A stretch of 62,509 nt of DNA from DATJFQ01 sp035495555 (GCA_035495555.1 DATJFQ010000026.1:1-62509), one strand, 5' to 3'. Positions 1 through 8,624 are shown, counted from the first letter of the stretch. Translations and numbers: made by a program. The notes: generated by a model from the letters alone, not told the origin.

Positions 1-54
1 CCGATGACGCGCGTCCGCGAAGACCTGGCCGGCGTCCCGGTTCCGCGTCCCTAA
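1..54 (+). CDS. C-terminal end of a gene cut by the window start
   Basis: The first bases form an open frame ending in TAA at 52-54, encoding a short Pro/Val-rich tail. A strong hairpin follows 2 nt later, which is what the 3' end of a plus-strand gene would look like. No family can be named from so few residues. It could also be chance. Confidence 0.35.
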   Translation, partial: PMTRVREDLAGVPVPRP

Positions 55-56
55 GA

Positions 57-76
57 GGCGCCCTGCAAAGGGCGCC
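57..76 (+). terminator. GC hairpin, possible terminator
   Basis: A perfect 8-bp stem (GGCGCCCT with AGGGCGCC) closes a GCAA tetraloop of the GNRA type, directly after the TAA at 52-54. There is no U-tract, so this is either a weak or Rho-assisted terminator or an mRNA-stabilising 3' hairpin. It also lies about 200 bp past the end of the minus-strand oxidase operon and could act there. Confidence 0.4.
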
Positions 77-240
77 CCCCGCCTCGCGCCTCGCGCCGAT
101 GCGCCTTGTCTTGCGATGGGACCCCCGCTCGGACAGCCCGCGTCGTGCTCGGCGGCCGGAAAGACATGTCGACGAGGAGCCGCCTCCGCGCGAAGCGGGC
201 GCCCGTCCTCGCCCCCATCGCTGGTGAGGCGTCGCGCCTG

Positions 241-274
241 CCGCCTCGCGCCTCGCGTCTCGCGCCTCGCGCCT
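241..274. repeat. CTCGCGC-type heptamer tandem repeat
   Basis: About five imperfect copies of the 7-nt unit CTCGCGC lie immediately downstream of the last gene of the oxidase operon. Two more copies occur at 82-97. The unit length matches two other heptamer arrays in this window (about 8753 and 20865), although the sequences differ. The 1-272 interval otherwise holds only the tail of an upstream gene and a hairpin. Confidence 0.6.
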
Positions 275-1091
275 AATACCCGCTCGCCTTCGCTTCGTCG
301 CCGAGCTTCTTGCCGTTCCTCCACGTGTTCGGGCACAGCGGGTGCGAAAACACCGACGGTCCGTCGACGGCGCTGAAGGTGATGTCGTCCGCGAACTCGC
401 CTTTCTCCGGATCCAGGCCCGCGAGGTGACGCATGCGTTTCGCGATTTCATGGTCGGCGCACGCGGTGTCGCCGCTGACGCCGAGGCCGCCGACGCGCGT
501 CTTGTTCCGGTAGAGCGGGACGCCGCCCCCGAACGCGATGGAGCCGCCGCAGATCTTCCCGTTCGTCTTGTTCATGTCGGCGGGCGCCACGAGGCAGTCC
601 GGGCTGAACGGGTTCGGTTCCGCGACACCCCACAACGAATGTGTCGGCTGTGTGAGCGTGTACAGCCGCGCCGTCGACATCGGCGACGCATCCGTGCTGT
701 ACGCATTCGCCGTGTAGGCCTTGGCTTTCGCAATTGCCTGACTCCCTGGCCACGCGCTGGCCGGATCATCGGTGGCAACCGCGGTTGCGCAGATTTCACC
801 CGCGCGGTCGACGATCGACGCCCACTCCATGCGGCCCGACATCAGGCCGCCCGCTTCGCCCTGCGCGGGCGCTTCGCGCAGCCACTTCCTGAGATCATCG
901 GCGGACGGCAGGTCGCGGCAACTCGCGGGCGCCGCGCCTTCTTTCGCGCCGCGGCTCTGATCCGCGGCGCTCCCGGCCTGCGTCGTCGCCGGATCCGCCG
1001 CCGATGCCTTCTGCGATTCCACCTTGTTGCATGCGGCCGAGAACCCGGCGGCGAGCGCCGCGCAGACGGCCAAGCGGATGGTGGCCTTCAT
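273..1091 (-). CDS. GlcG/HbpS-family (DUF336) lipoprotein
   Basis: Predicted periplasmic lipoprotein of 272 aa with a hydrophobic leader ending in an AAC lipobox near residue 20. The C-terminal half carries the glycine-rich motifs of the GlcG/HbpS fold (IAFGGGVPLYRN, VGGLGVSGDTACADHEIAKR), a family known for haem or small-ligand binding and often found beside PQQ dehydrogenases. It starts with an ATGA overlap on coxB and is the last gene of the dehydrogenase-oxidase operon. Its role is probably accessory (haem or substrate binding), which is inference from position. The N-terminal 120 residues are extra to the usual 140-aa domain and unrecognised. Confidence 0.75.
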   Translation of the reverse strand: MKATIRLAVCAALAAGFSAACNKVESQKASAADPATTQAGSAADQSRGAKEGAAPASCRDLPSADDLRKWLREAPAQGEAGGLMSGRMEWASIVDRAGEICATAVATDDPASAWPGSQAIAKAKAYTANAYSTDASPMSTARLYTLTQPTHSLWGVAEPNPFSPDCLVAPADMNKTNGKICGGSIAFGGGVPLYRNKTRVGGLGVSGDTACADHEIAKRMRHLAGLDPEKGEFADDITFSAVDGPSVFSHPLCPNTWRNGKKLGDEAKASGY

Positions 1092-2119
1092 TTCAACCCC
1101 TCCAGGTAAGTGACGAGCGCCCGCAGGTCGTCGCCGGTGAATGCGGTGACGTTCGGCATCTGCGCGTCGGGTTTCATCGACTGCGCGTGCGTAACCCACG
1201 CTTCGAGATAGCCGCGGCTGTTCGGATACGAGTTGGCGGCGATGGCCTTCCGGCTGCCGACATGCGTCAAATCCGGCCCGACGAGGCCGTGCGCGTCCGT
1301 GCCGCGAATGGAGTGACAGAGGACGCAGGCGTTCGTCATGAACACGTCTTTGCCGTGCGCGGCCACCGGATCGGTGGGCGCCGCCGCCGGTTTGCGCGCG
1401 CCTGCGAGCCAGGCCTGGAATGCCTGCGGCGGCTGCGCGTCGACCAGCAGAATCATGTGCGCGTGCTGTGGCCCGCAGTACTCGCCGCACTCGCCCCGAT
1501 AGAGCCCCGGCTGATCGACCTGGACGCGGATGCGGTTCTCGAAGCCCGGCACCAGATCGACCTTTCCGTGCAGCCGCGGCACCCAGAACGAGTGGATGAC
1601 ATCGCGCGTCTGCAGTCTGATGTCGATCGGCTGCCCCGTCGGCAGGTGCAGCTCGTTGGCGTCCACCACGTGTTCGCTGACGGTGTCGCCGAAGTGATAC
1701 TCGATCTCCCACCACCACTGATGTCCGGTAATCGTGATCATCGGCGGCCCGGCGTGCTGCTCGTGATCCCCCATCGGAAATTTCCGCATCGTATTGAGCG
1801 TCAGCACGAAAATCGTGCACAACACGACGGTGGGGACGAAGAAGCCGCCGAAGACGATCCAGCGCTTGTCCGCCGGCGCATCGTAGGGCGCGTGCTCTTC
1901 GAGCGTGCCGCGGCGCCGCGCCGCAACCCAGAAGATGAGCACCCACATCACGACGGTCACGATCGAGAACGTGATGAGGATGAACCAGCCGAGGCGCGCG
2001 ATGCTCTGCGCCTGCGGACCTCCCGGCGCGAGCATGGGCTGCACGCCACGGCAGCCCGCGACGCCGAGCGCCGACGCGCACGAGAGAACGCCGACCGCAA
2101 TCCGTCGCAGTGATCGCAT
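1088..2119 (-). CDS. coxB: Cytochrome c oxidase subunit II with fused cytochrome c domain
   Basis: Lipoprotein (lipobox Cys at 23) with two membrane helices at about 43-66 and 88-110. A cupredoxin domain follows with all CuA ligands visible (H176, C211, E213, C215, H219, M222). A C-terminal class I cytochrome c carries CVLCH at 265-269. The c-fusion marks a caa3-type oxidase that accepts electrons through its own haem. I chose the ATG at 2119 because it overlaps the preceding stop as TAATG; the longer frame to 2212 only reads through the upstream gene. It lies after the XoxJ and cytochrome c genes, separated from coxA/coxC by the alcohol dehydrogenase genes, so the oxidase operon is split around the dehydrogenase. 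Confidence 0.93.
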   Translation of the reverse strand: MRSLRRIAVGVLSCASALGVAGCRGVQPMLAPGGPQAQSIARLGWFILITFSIVTVVMWVLIFWVAARRRGTLEEHAPYDAPADKRWIVFGGFFVPTVVLCTIFVLTLNTMRKFPMGDHEQHAGPPMITITGHQWWWEIEYHFGDTVSEHVVDANELHLPTGQPIDIRLQTRDVIHSFWVPRLHGKVDLVPGFENRIRVQVDQPGLYRGECGEYCGPQHAHMILLVDAQPPQAFQAWLAGARKPAAAPTDPVAAHGKDVFMTNACVLCHSIRGTDAHGLVGPDLTHVGSRKAIAANSYPNSRGYLEAWVTHAQSMKPDAQMPNVTAFTGDDLRALVTYLEGLK

Positions 2120-2577
2120 TAGCTTGGTGGCTGCGGCTCGTCGGGCGTGCGGAGCGACTTCACGTACGCCACGAGCTTCCAGATCTGGTCTTCGGGCAGC
2201 CGCGTGCCCCACGCGGGCATGCCGTACGCGCGCCCCTCCGCGATCGAATCGAAAATTTGCGCGTCGGTGCTGCCATAGACCCAGTCGACGTCCCGGAGAC
2301 TCGGGCCCATGCCGCCGCCCGCGCGTCCCCCATGGCAGCCGGAGCAGTTCATGCGGACGAACAACACGCGGCCGTCGGCCATGGCCGAAACGTTGTCGTG
2401 ATAGGGATTCGGCCGCCGCTGCGGGTTCTGTGCCGGACCGGGCACAGGGCCGACGGGTGTGGGCACGGGCGGCGGCGCCGCGTTCGAGGCGACGTCACCG
2501 GCTGCGTGCTCGCACGCGGCGAGCGCGAGCGCGAACGACGCCGCAGCGATCCAGACGAACGGACGCTGTCGGTTCAT
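2119..2577 (-). CDS. Lipoprotein cytochrome c (class I), XoxG-like position
   Basis: A 152-aa protein with a lipobox ending at Cys22, a Pro-rich linker, one haem-binding CSGCH at 78-82 and a distal Met region (YGMPAWGTRLPEDQIWKL). It overlaps XoxJ by 4 nt and coxB by 1 nt. By position it is the likely electron carrier from the PQQ dehydrogenase to the CuA/cytochrome c subunit of the oxidase. Its sequence is a generic c-type mono-haem domain, so the XoxG-like role is inferred from gene order rather than from a diagnostic motif. Confidence 0.88.
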   Translation of the reverse strand: MNRQRPFVWIAAASFALALAACEHAAGDVASNAAPPPVPTPVGPVPGPAQNPQRRPNPYHDNVSAMADGRVLFVRMNCSGCHGGRAGGGMGPSLRDVDWVYGSTDAQIFDSIAEGRAYGMPAWGTRLPEDQIWKLVAYVKSLRTPDEPQPPS

Positions 2578-3491
2578 CCCTGCACCTCCGTTCCCGCAGC
2601 GCCAAACGGGACGCCGTAGTCTCTGAGAATCGATTGGATCTCGTGCTGCCGCTTCTGGATGACGTCGTCCAGCGCGGCGGCGAGTGCCTGGTCCTCGCGG
2701 CGCACGCCCATCGAGATGTCGTAGACGAACGGCAGAAAAGGCATGTCGACCTCCGGCGTGACCGGATGCATTTCAAGCTGCACATGGGTGCGTCGCGCCA
2801 CGTACCCCGCCAGCGGTCCCCACGCGATGGCAACGTCGACGTCGTTGCGTTCGAGCGCCGTCATCAACCCCCACGACGGATGATCCGTCGAGTAGTCTCC
2901 GTAGACCGTGTAACCCGCGACGTTGTCCAGGATGTGGCGCGACGCCAGCGCCTGCGCGGCGGGCGGATTGTCGTAGTCGTCCCCCGTGATTTCGACGCCG
3001 ACGCGCAGGCGGCGCAGCCGCGGATCGTCGAGCGACCGGATGTGGAGTCCGCGGGAGCGGTTCGAGACGAAGTAGTAGGCCGATCGATAGTACGGTCGCG
3101 TAACACGCACCAAATCGAACGACGAGGGCACTCCGATCACCACGTCGCACTCGCCGGCCTTCAGCGTCGTCCTGATGAAGCCGCGACGCTGCGGCTGCCA
3201 GTAGTACTTCACCGTCCGCCCGAGATCGCGCCCGACGAGTTCGGCGATGCGGTTCTCGAAACCCTCATGGCGCGCGTTCGAGAACGGCATGTTGTTCGGA
3301 TCCGCGCACACGCGCAGCACGTGAGGATCGGGCGGAACGCTCGCGTGGTCGACGACCGGCGGTGCAGCGAGATGCACAGGCGGGTCGACTCGCGCCTGCA
3401 ACGCTCGCCGAGGCCAGGCGCTCGCGACGAACACGAGCGAGCCGACGAGGATCGCCACGCTCAGCGCGGTCTGGTTAGAACCCGAAGACAT
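2574..3491 (-). CDS. xoxJ: XoxJ/MxaJ-type periplasmic binding protein
   Basis: A 305-aa exported solute-binding-fold protein with an N-terminal hydrophobic signal. The motif LRVCADPNNMPFSN and the aligned QRRGFIRTTLKAGECDVVIG segment are hallmarks of the quinoprotein-dehydrogenase-associated binding proteins that accompany XoxF and MxaF, thought to help activate the dehydrogenase. It overlaps the end of the dehydrogenase gene by 17 nt and the following cytochrome c by 4 nt, so translation of the three is probably coupled. The presence of this partner supports a methanol-dehydrogenase-like system over a generic PQQ enzyme. Confidence 0.85.
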   Translation of the reverse strand: MSSGSNQTALSVAILVGSLVFVASAWPRRALQARVDPPVHLAAPPVVDHASVPPDPHVLRVCADPNNMPFSNARHEGFENRIAELVGRDLGRTVKYYWQPQRRGFIRTTLKAGECDVVIGVPSSFDLVRVTRPYYRSAYYFVSNRSRGLHIRSLDDPRLRRLRVGVEITGDDYDNPPAAQALASRHILDNVAGYTVYGDYSTDHPSWGLMTALERNDVDVAIAWGPLAGYVARRTHVQLEMHPVTPEVDMPFLPFVYDISMGVRREDQALAAALDDVIQKRQHEIQSILRDYGVPFGAAGTEVQG

Positions 3492-5310
3492 ACACCGTGC
3501 TCCCCGGAGCTGTGTACTTCTTGATGTCCTTCATCGCTCCGACGACGCCCAGGCCCGCGTACGGATCGTCTGCCGAGATCGACGGAAACGCGACCGCCCC
3601 CATCCATCCGCCGACGCCCGAGTAGATCGCCACGTACTGCTTGCCGTCGGGTCCAAGGAAGGTGATCGGGTTGGCGATGATGCCCGACCCGGTGTGGAAC
3701 TTCCACAGTTCGGTCCCGGTTCGCGCGTCGAGCGCAACGAACCAGCCTTCGAGGGTGCCGTAGAAGACGACGTCGCCACCCGTCGCGAGCACGCCGCTGT
3801 ATACCGGGAGGACGGCATCCTTCACGCCCCAGGCCTTCTTCGCGTGAGCGACGTCCCACGCGACCAGCTCACCTTGATAGCCGCCGGGCCCGGGATACAT
3901 CTTCACGTCCGCTCCGAGGTACGGCGTGCCCGCGATGTAATTGGCTTCGATGCCCTCGTAATCCATGCACGTGTTGTGCGACGGGATGTAGAGAAGGCCG
4001 GTGCGCGGCGAGAACGCGGAAGGAATGAAGTCCTTGCCGCCGGTCGACGAGGGGCAGATGCCGGACGTCACGACTCCGTAGTGCGTTTCCATCTTCGGAT
4101 CCGTCTTCTCGAGTCCGGTCTTCAGGTCGTAGCCGGACGCCCAGTTCGTGGAGTCGACGTATTTTTCCGCCGAGAGCAGCTCGCCCGTCTCGCGATCGAG
4201 CACGTAGACGAATCCGGTCCGCCCGGGATGGATGAGGAGCTTGCGCGGCTTGCCCTGCCAGTCCATGTCCAGCAGGACGTTCTCCATGATGGAGTCGTAG
4301 TCCCACGAGTCGTGCTTGGTGACCTGGTACGCCCACTTCGCTTCGCCGGTATCGGCATCGCGCGCGAAGATCGTGCACGACCATTTGTTGTCGCCCGGCC
4401 GAAGGTCGGGATTCCAGACGCCCGGATTGCCGGAGCCGTAGAAGAACAGGTTCGTTTCCGGGTCGTACGACATGTAGCCCCAGACGGTCCCGCCGCCGAG
4501 CTTCCATTGGTCGCCGCGCCAGGTGCTCACGCCGAGGTCTTTCCCTTGATCCTTCTGATAGAAGGGGTGGAAGTTCGCACCGATCTTCACGTCCTTGTCC
4601 GGCCCCGAATTGTAGGCGCGCCACAACTCCTTACCCGAGTCGACGTCGAGCGCGGCGACGTACCCGCGCACGCCGAGTTCCCCGCCGGAATTCCCGACGA
4701 TGACCTTGTTCTTCACGACGAGCGGTGCGCCGGTCATCGTCTCGCCGTAGTTGATGTCGCCAACCTTCGTGCGCCAGGCCTCGTGCCCGCTCTCGGCATC
4801 GACGGCGACGACGTTCGCGTCGAGCAGGCTGTAGATGATCTTCCCGTTTGCGAACGACGCCCCCCGGTTGACCACGTCACAGCACGCGATACCGACGGCG
4901 CGCGGGTCGGGATGAGGCTCGAAGATCCACTTGATGGCGCCGCCTGGCTTCGTCAGGTCGACCGCGATCAGGTTGTTCGGATACGGCGTGACGACGTACA
5001 TCGTGTTGTTGATGACCAGCGGCTGGCCTTCGTGTCCGCGGTTGACCCCGGTGCTCATCGTCGTCACAGGGTGGAGGTTCTTGACGTTGCTCGTGTTGAT
5101 GGTGCTCAAGGGGCTGTAACGCAGGTTGGCGTAATCGCCCGTCGGCATCGGCCAGTCGCCATTCGCGAGTGCCGCGATCGTGTGGACGCCCGGCGCCGCG
5201 CCCGGGACCGTGCCCTGCGGCGCCTCCGGCCGTCCGTTCGCAGGCGTGTCGCCGCTGCACGCGAGACACGCGGCGGCGACCGCTGCGGCGATGGCGAGTC
5301 TCCATTTCAT
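3475..5310 (-). CDS. xoxF: Lanthanide-type PQQ-dependent alcohol dehydrogenase (XoxF-like)
   Basis: Eight-bladed quinoprotein of 611 aa, exported and possibly a lipoprotein (Cys near 16-18). Active-site features are visible: vicinal disulfide C143-C144, E190 in GETMTGAP, floor Trp277 in GGGTVWG, N295 in GSGNPG and catalytic D337 in WDYD. The extra Asp at 339, two residues after the catalytic Asp, is the known mark of lanthanide-dependent enzymes; calcium MxaF has Ala there. No small MxaI-like subunit is present. It sits between cytochrome c genes and is followed by xoxJ. Substrate (methanol, ethanol or another alcohol) cannot be read from the sequence, and the XoxF clade was not assigned. The Lys-His-Asp before the motif and the Met-Glu after it differ from well-known XoxF proteins. 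Confidence 0.85.
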   Translation of the reverse strand: MKWRLAIAAAVAAACLACSGDTPANGRPEAPQGTVPGAAPGVHTIAALANGDWPMPTGDYANLRYSPLSTINTSNVKNLHPVTTMSTGVNRGHEGQPLVINNTMYVVTPYPNNLIAVDLTKPGGAIKWIFEPHPDPRAVGIACCDVVNRGASFANGKIIYSLLDANVVAVDAESGHEAWRTKVGDINYGETMTGAPLVVKNKVIVGNSGGELGVRGYVAALDVDSGKELWRAYNSGPDKDVKIGANFHPFYQKDQGKDLGVSTWRGDQWKLGGGTVWGYMSYDPETNLFFYGSGNPGVWNPDLRPGDNKWSCTIFARDADTGEAKWAYQVTKHDSWDYDSIMENVLLDMDWQGKPRKLLIHPGRTGFVYVLDRETGELLSAEKYVDSTNWASGYDLKTGLEKTDPKMETHYGVVTSGICPSSTGGKDFIPSAFSPRTGLLYIPSHNTCMDYEGIEANYIAGTPYLGADVKMYPGPGGYQGELVAWDVAHAKKAWGVKDAVLPVYSGVLATGGDVVFYGTLEGWFVALDARTGTELWKFHTGSGIIANPITFLGPDGKQYVAIYSGVGGWMGAVAFPSISADDPYAGLGVVGAMKDIKKYTAPGSTVYVFGF

Positions 5311-5315
5311 CGCTG

Positions 5316-5702
5316 TTACCTCAAGGTGTACAGGTAGGCCGCCACGTCACGCGCCTCCTGGTCTGACAAGCCGAGAGTCGGCATGGCGGTGTGGGCCTCG
5401 ATCGTTTGAGGCGATCGGATCCAGTGAACGAGGTTTTCGGGTGTATTCGGCACCTCGCCCGCGATGAACGTGCGGCGCGACCACCAAAGCAGCGGCGGAC
5501 CAACGAGCCCCCGCGCGTTGCGGACGCCGGGGATCGTGTGGCACGACCCGCAGCCATAGGCTTCGATCACCGCGGGACCGTGCGCCGGGTTTCCCCCCTG
5601 CACCGACGGCGAATACGCGACGCCGTATGCGGGATTGTTCCCGCGACAGGCCGTTCCCGCAGGCGCCATCAGCACGACCGTCAGCAGCAGGGCGGTTCTC
5701 AT
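5316..5702 (-). CDS. Small cytochrome c
   Basis: A 128-aa exported mono-haem cytochrome c with CGSCH at 51-55 and a C-terminal Met ligand region (TAMPTLGLSDQEARDVAAYL). The leader ends in a Cys at 19 that may be lipidated. The arrangement GPAVIEAYGCGSCH..VGPPL resembles the mono-haem domain found as a fusion in other oxidase operons. It lies 5 nt upstream of the dehydrogenase gene and overlaps the membrane protein gene before it by 4 nt. It is likely the second c-type haem carrier of the operon. Confidence 0.88.
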   Translation of the reverse strand: MRTALLLTVVLMAPAGTACRGNNPAYGVAYSPSVQGGNPAHGPAVIEAYGCGSCHTIPGVRNARGLVGPPLLWWSRRTFIAGEVPNTPENLVHWIRSPQTIEAHTAMPTLGLSDQEARDVAAYLYTLR

Positions 5703-6094
5703 CGGATGTGCCCGCAGTCGAAGAGAAACGCCGACGAAAGGCCGCCCCAGAAGATCGCCACTGCGAAAACGGAGCTGACGAGAAATCCGCCCAGGGCCAT
5801 GAACTCGACCCGATCACCCGCTTCCGTCGCCATCACATCGTGCGCCGTCGTGCGCGCCCGCCACCGCGACCACCCGCGGCTGATACCCGCGAGCGCCACG
5901 AGGAACGCGAGGACAGAGATCCCGAAGAGGGTCCATCGCACGGATGCCGGCGTCATCGCGCCACAGGTGCGCTCGCCGAAGAACCAGCCAAGCAACCCCT
6001 GCACCGCCCACGCGGCGGGCGGCGCCAGCAGCGCGAACCACAGCCCTCTCGCATTGTCGTGTGCCGCCGATGCGGGAGCGGTTGCGGGTTTCAT
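5699..6094 (-). CDS. Three-helix membrane protein of the oxidase operon
   Basis: A 131-aa protein with three hydrophobic segments (about residues 18-38, 53-70 and 100-125). The ATG at 6094 is set by an ATGA overlap with coxC, and the 3' end overlaps the cytochrome c gene by 4 nt. I recognise no family. Small membrane proteins in this position are common in acidobacterial caa3 operons and may be assembly factors or a small subunit; that is inference from context only. Confidence 0.75.
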   Translation of the reverse strand: MKPATAPASAAHDNARGLWFALLAPPAAWAVQGLLGWFFGERTCGAMTPASVRWTLFGISVLAFLVALAGISRGWSRWRARTTAHDVMATEAGDRVEFMALGGFLVSSVFAVAIFWGGLSSAFLFDCGHIR

Positions 6095-6696
6095 CGCTTG
6101 ATGTTTGGCGCGATATAGAGCAGCGCAACGATCAGCAGCCAGACGAGGTCGACGAAGTGCCAGTACAGCGACGCGTTGTGCAGTGAACGATGCGGCGGCT
6201 TCGTGTTCGGCCCCATCTCCGGCAGGGCGAGCACGTAGGCGAGCATCAGGAGCCCGAGCAGGAGGTGCGCGCCATGGAAGCTGGTGATGGTGTAGAAAAT
6301 GGAGCCGTAGGCGTCCGTCGTCGGCAGCAGGGTCTTCAGGTGATTGCGGTACTCGAGGACCTGCAGGACGATGAACGCGATGCCCATCAGGATCGTCGCG
6401 CCGACGAGCAGGCGCGCCGTTCCCTTGCGGCCTTCCTTCTCGGCGCGTTCGCCGGCATGCAGGACGACGCTGCTCGCGAGCAGCACGACGAGCATGATCA
6501 ATGCGAGCCGCATCTTCGGGGGCTCGGGCGGCCACGGGCCACGGGAGACGTGCCCGAGGTAGTAGTACGTGAAGAACAGCATCACGAACAGTGACGCTTC
6601 CGTGGCGATGAACATCACCATCGCCCACGTGCCGCGCCGGTCGTCGATGACGCCGTGCGGCATCGCCACGCGCGCCCCTTCGGCAATCGTCGTCAT
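6091..6696 (-). CDS. coxC: Cytochrome c oxidase subunit III
   Basis: A 201-aa polytopic protein with five hydrophobic segments, in the short caa3-type form. Typical subunit III stretches are visible: WAMVMFIATEASLFVMLF near the N terminus, SFHGAHLLLGLLML and HNASLYWHFVDLVWLLIV near the C terminus. It overlaps coxA upstream and the small membrane protein downstream by 4 nt each. Subunit III stabilises the subunit I core and is thought to help proton uptake. Confidence 0.92.
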   Translation of the reverse strand: MTTIAEGARVAMPHGVIDDRRGTWAMVMFIATEASLFVMLFFTYYYLGHVSRGPWPPEPPKMRLALIMLVVLLASSVVLHAGERAEKEGRKGTARLLVGATILMGIAFIVLQVLEYRNHLKTLLPTTDAYGSIFYTITSFHGAHLLLGLLMLAYVLALPEMGPNTKPPHRSLHNASLYWHFVDLVWLLIVALLYIAPNIKR

Positions 6697-8624
6697 GCGG
6701 CGACCCGTTCCGGCTCAGGCCAGAGCCAGGCGCCGGCGATGATCAGGCAGGCGATGACGGCCGCGAGCGCAATCCCCATCGACTTCAACAGCAGCGCCGT
6801 GAACATGACCGTCATCGCGATGGACATGAGGAAGGGCATGAGCGTGTCGTCCGGCATCTTCGCAATCGAGATCGGCACGGCGTCGAGGGGAGAGGTCACC
6901 ACGGTGACGCGGCCTTCGTCGAAGACGCGGTCGTCGTCCGGGTCGAACTCCTCGTCGAAGTCGTCCCAGAGCGGATGCCGCGTGGCGACGACCGGGATGC
7001 GCTTCGATCCGTAAACGGCGGGCGGAGACTCGGTTTCCCATTCCATCGTGTCGGCGTTCCAGGGATTCGGGCCGGCGGGGACGCCGTACCGGAGACTGCG
7101 GAAGAAATTGACGATGCTGACGAGGATGCCGGCGGTCAGCACGAACGCGCCGACCGTCTCGAGCATGTTCAGGCTCCCCCAGCCGGTGACCGCGGGATAC
7201 GTGTAAATGCGGCGGGGCATGCCGAGCAGCCCCAGGATCTGCATCGGAAAGAACGTGACGTTCAACCCGACGAAGATCAGCCAGAAGCTCCATTGCCCGA
7301 GTCGTTCGTCGAGCATGCGGCCCGTCATCTTCGGCAGCCAGTAGTAGAACGCCGCGAACACGGGCAGCATGTTGGCGCCGACGAGCACGTAATGGAGGTG
7401 CGAGACGACGAAGTACGTATCGGTGAGTTGCCAGTCGAAGGGGATCGCCGCGGTCACGATCCCGTTGAGGCCGCCGATCACGAAGACGAGCAGGAACCCG
7501 AGCGCGAACAGCATCGGCGTCTTCAGAACCGGGCGCCCCTGCCAGAGCGTCGCGACCCACGCCAGCACCTGCACCGCGCTGAAGATGGAAATCGTCATGC
7601 TCGCGGCGCTGAAGAAGCTCATCGCCATCTGCGTCATGCCGGTCGCGAACATGTGATGGACCCAGACGCCGAAACCGACGACACCGGTCAGCACGGTCGC
7701 AAACGCCACCCACGTGTAGCCCACGATCGGCCTGCGCGCGAAAACGGGGATGATCATCGAAATCATCCCGGTCGCCGGCAGAAAAATGATGTAGACCCAC
7801 GGGTGCCCGAAGAACCAGAACAGTTGCTGCCAGAGCATCACGCTTCCGCCGTGCGCGACGTCGTAGAAGTGCGTACCCCATTGCCGATCCAGTTCCAGGA
7901 ATACCAGCGCCGCGGTGAGCGGCGGCAACGACAGGATGATCGAGGCCGAAATGGTGAACGTGCTGTAGAAGAACAGCGGCATGCGGCTGATGGCCATCCC
8001 CGGCGACCGCAGGCGCATGATGGTCGTCACGAAATTGATCGCGCCCGCCGTCGTCGAAATCGTCAGGAAGAGCAGCGCGAGCGCGAAGAAATCCATGTTC
8101 AGGCCGGGCGAGTACTCCTTCAACGTGTAGGGCACGTACGCGAACCATCCGGCGTGCGGCGCCTGTCCGACGAAGGGGCTCGCATACAGAAACAAACCCG
8201 AGGCGAGGAAGGTCCAGTAGGTAAATGCGTTGAGGCGCGGATACGCCATGTCGCGGGCGCCGCTGAAGAGCGGAATCAGGTAGTTCGCAAACCCGGACAG
8301 GATCGGGGACGCATACCAGAAGATCATCGTCACGCCGTGCATCGTGAAGATCTGGTCGTACTGCTCAGGCGTGAGCACGGCCGCTTCGGGCCGCGCAAGC
8401 TGAATCCGGATCGCCAGCGCCTCGAGCCCGCCGACGAGGAGAAAGGCGAATGCCGTGACGAGGTAGCGCAGGCCGATCTCTTTGTGGTCGACCGTCGCAA
8501 ACCAGCCCCAGACGGTCTGTGGCCGTTCCCAGAGGGCAAGCAGACGCCGCCGGATCGCCGCGTGATCCTTACGCACAGCGAAGCGGCTGAGGGCAAAGTG
8601 TATGCCCGATTCCGGACGGTCCAA
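6693..8624 (-). CDS. coxA: Haem-copper oxidase subunit I with atypical proton-channel residues
   Basis: Catalytic subunit of 643 aa. Haem a ligands H96 and H411, haem a3 ligand H409, CuB ligands H274, H323 and H324, and cross-linked Tyr278 are in place. The D-channel entry Asp125 and the nearby PRLN are kept. However, the Glu expected in GHPEVY is Trp276 (GHPWVY), and the K-channel Lys expected in PTGIKVF is Gln352 (ISIFSAVQVLAW). An acidic linker after the core is followed by two extra hydrophobic segments near 590-640 that resemble a fused subunit IV. The start used is a TTG; an in-frame GTG 48 nt downstream is an alternative. It is the first gene of the nine-gene operon; I see no convincing -35/-10 upstream. 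Confidence 0.92.
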   Translation of the reverse strand: MDRPESGIHFALSRFAVRKDHAAIRRRLLALWERPQTVWGWFATVDHKEIGLRYLVTAFAFLLVGGLEALAIRIQLARPEAAVLTPEQYDQIFTMHGVTMIFWYASPILSGFANYLIPLFSGARDMAYPRLNAFTYWTFLASGLFLYASPFVGQAPHAGWFAYVPYTLKEYSPGLNMDFFALALLFLTISTTAGAINFVTTIMRLRSPGMAISRMPLFFYSTFTISASIILSLPPLTAALVFLELDRQWGTHFYDVAHGGSVMLWQQLFWFFGHPWVYIIFLPATGMISMIIPVFARRPIVGYTWVAFATVLTGVVGFGVWVHHMFATGMTQMAMSFFSAASMTISIFSAVQVLAWVATLWQGRPVLKTPMLFALGFLLVFVIGGLNGIVTAAIPFDWQLTDTYFVVSHLHYVLVGANMLPVFAAFYYWLPKMTGRMLDERLGQWSFWLIFVGLNVTFFPMQILGLLGMPRRIYTYPAVTGWGSLNMLETVGAFVLTAGILVSIVNFFRSLRYGVPAGPNPWNADTMEWETESPPAVYGSKRIPVVATRHPLWDDFDEEFDPDDDRVFDEGRVTVVTSPLDAVPISIAKMPDDTLMPFLMSIAMTVMFTALLLKSMGIALAAVIACLIIAGAWLWPEPERVAA

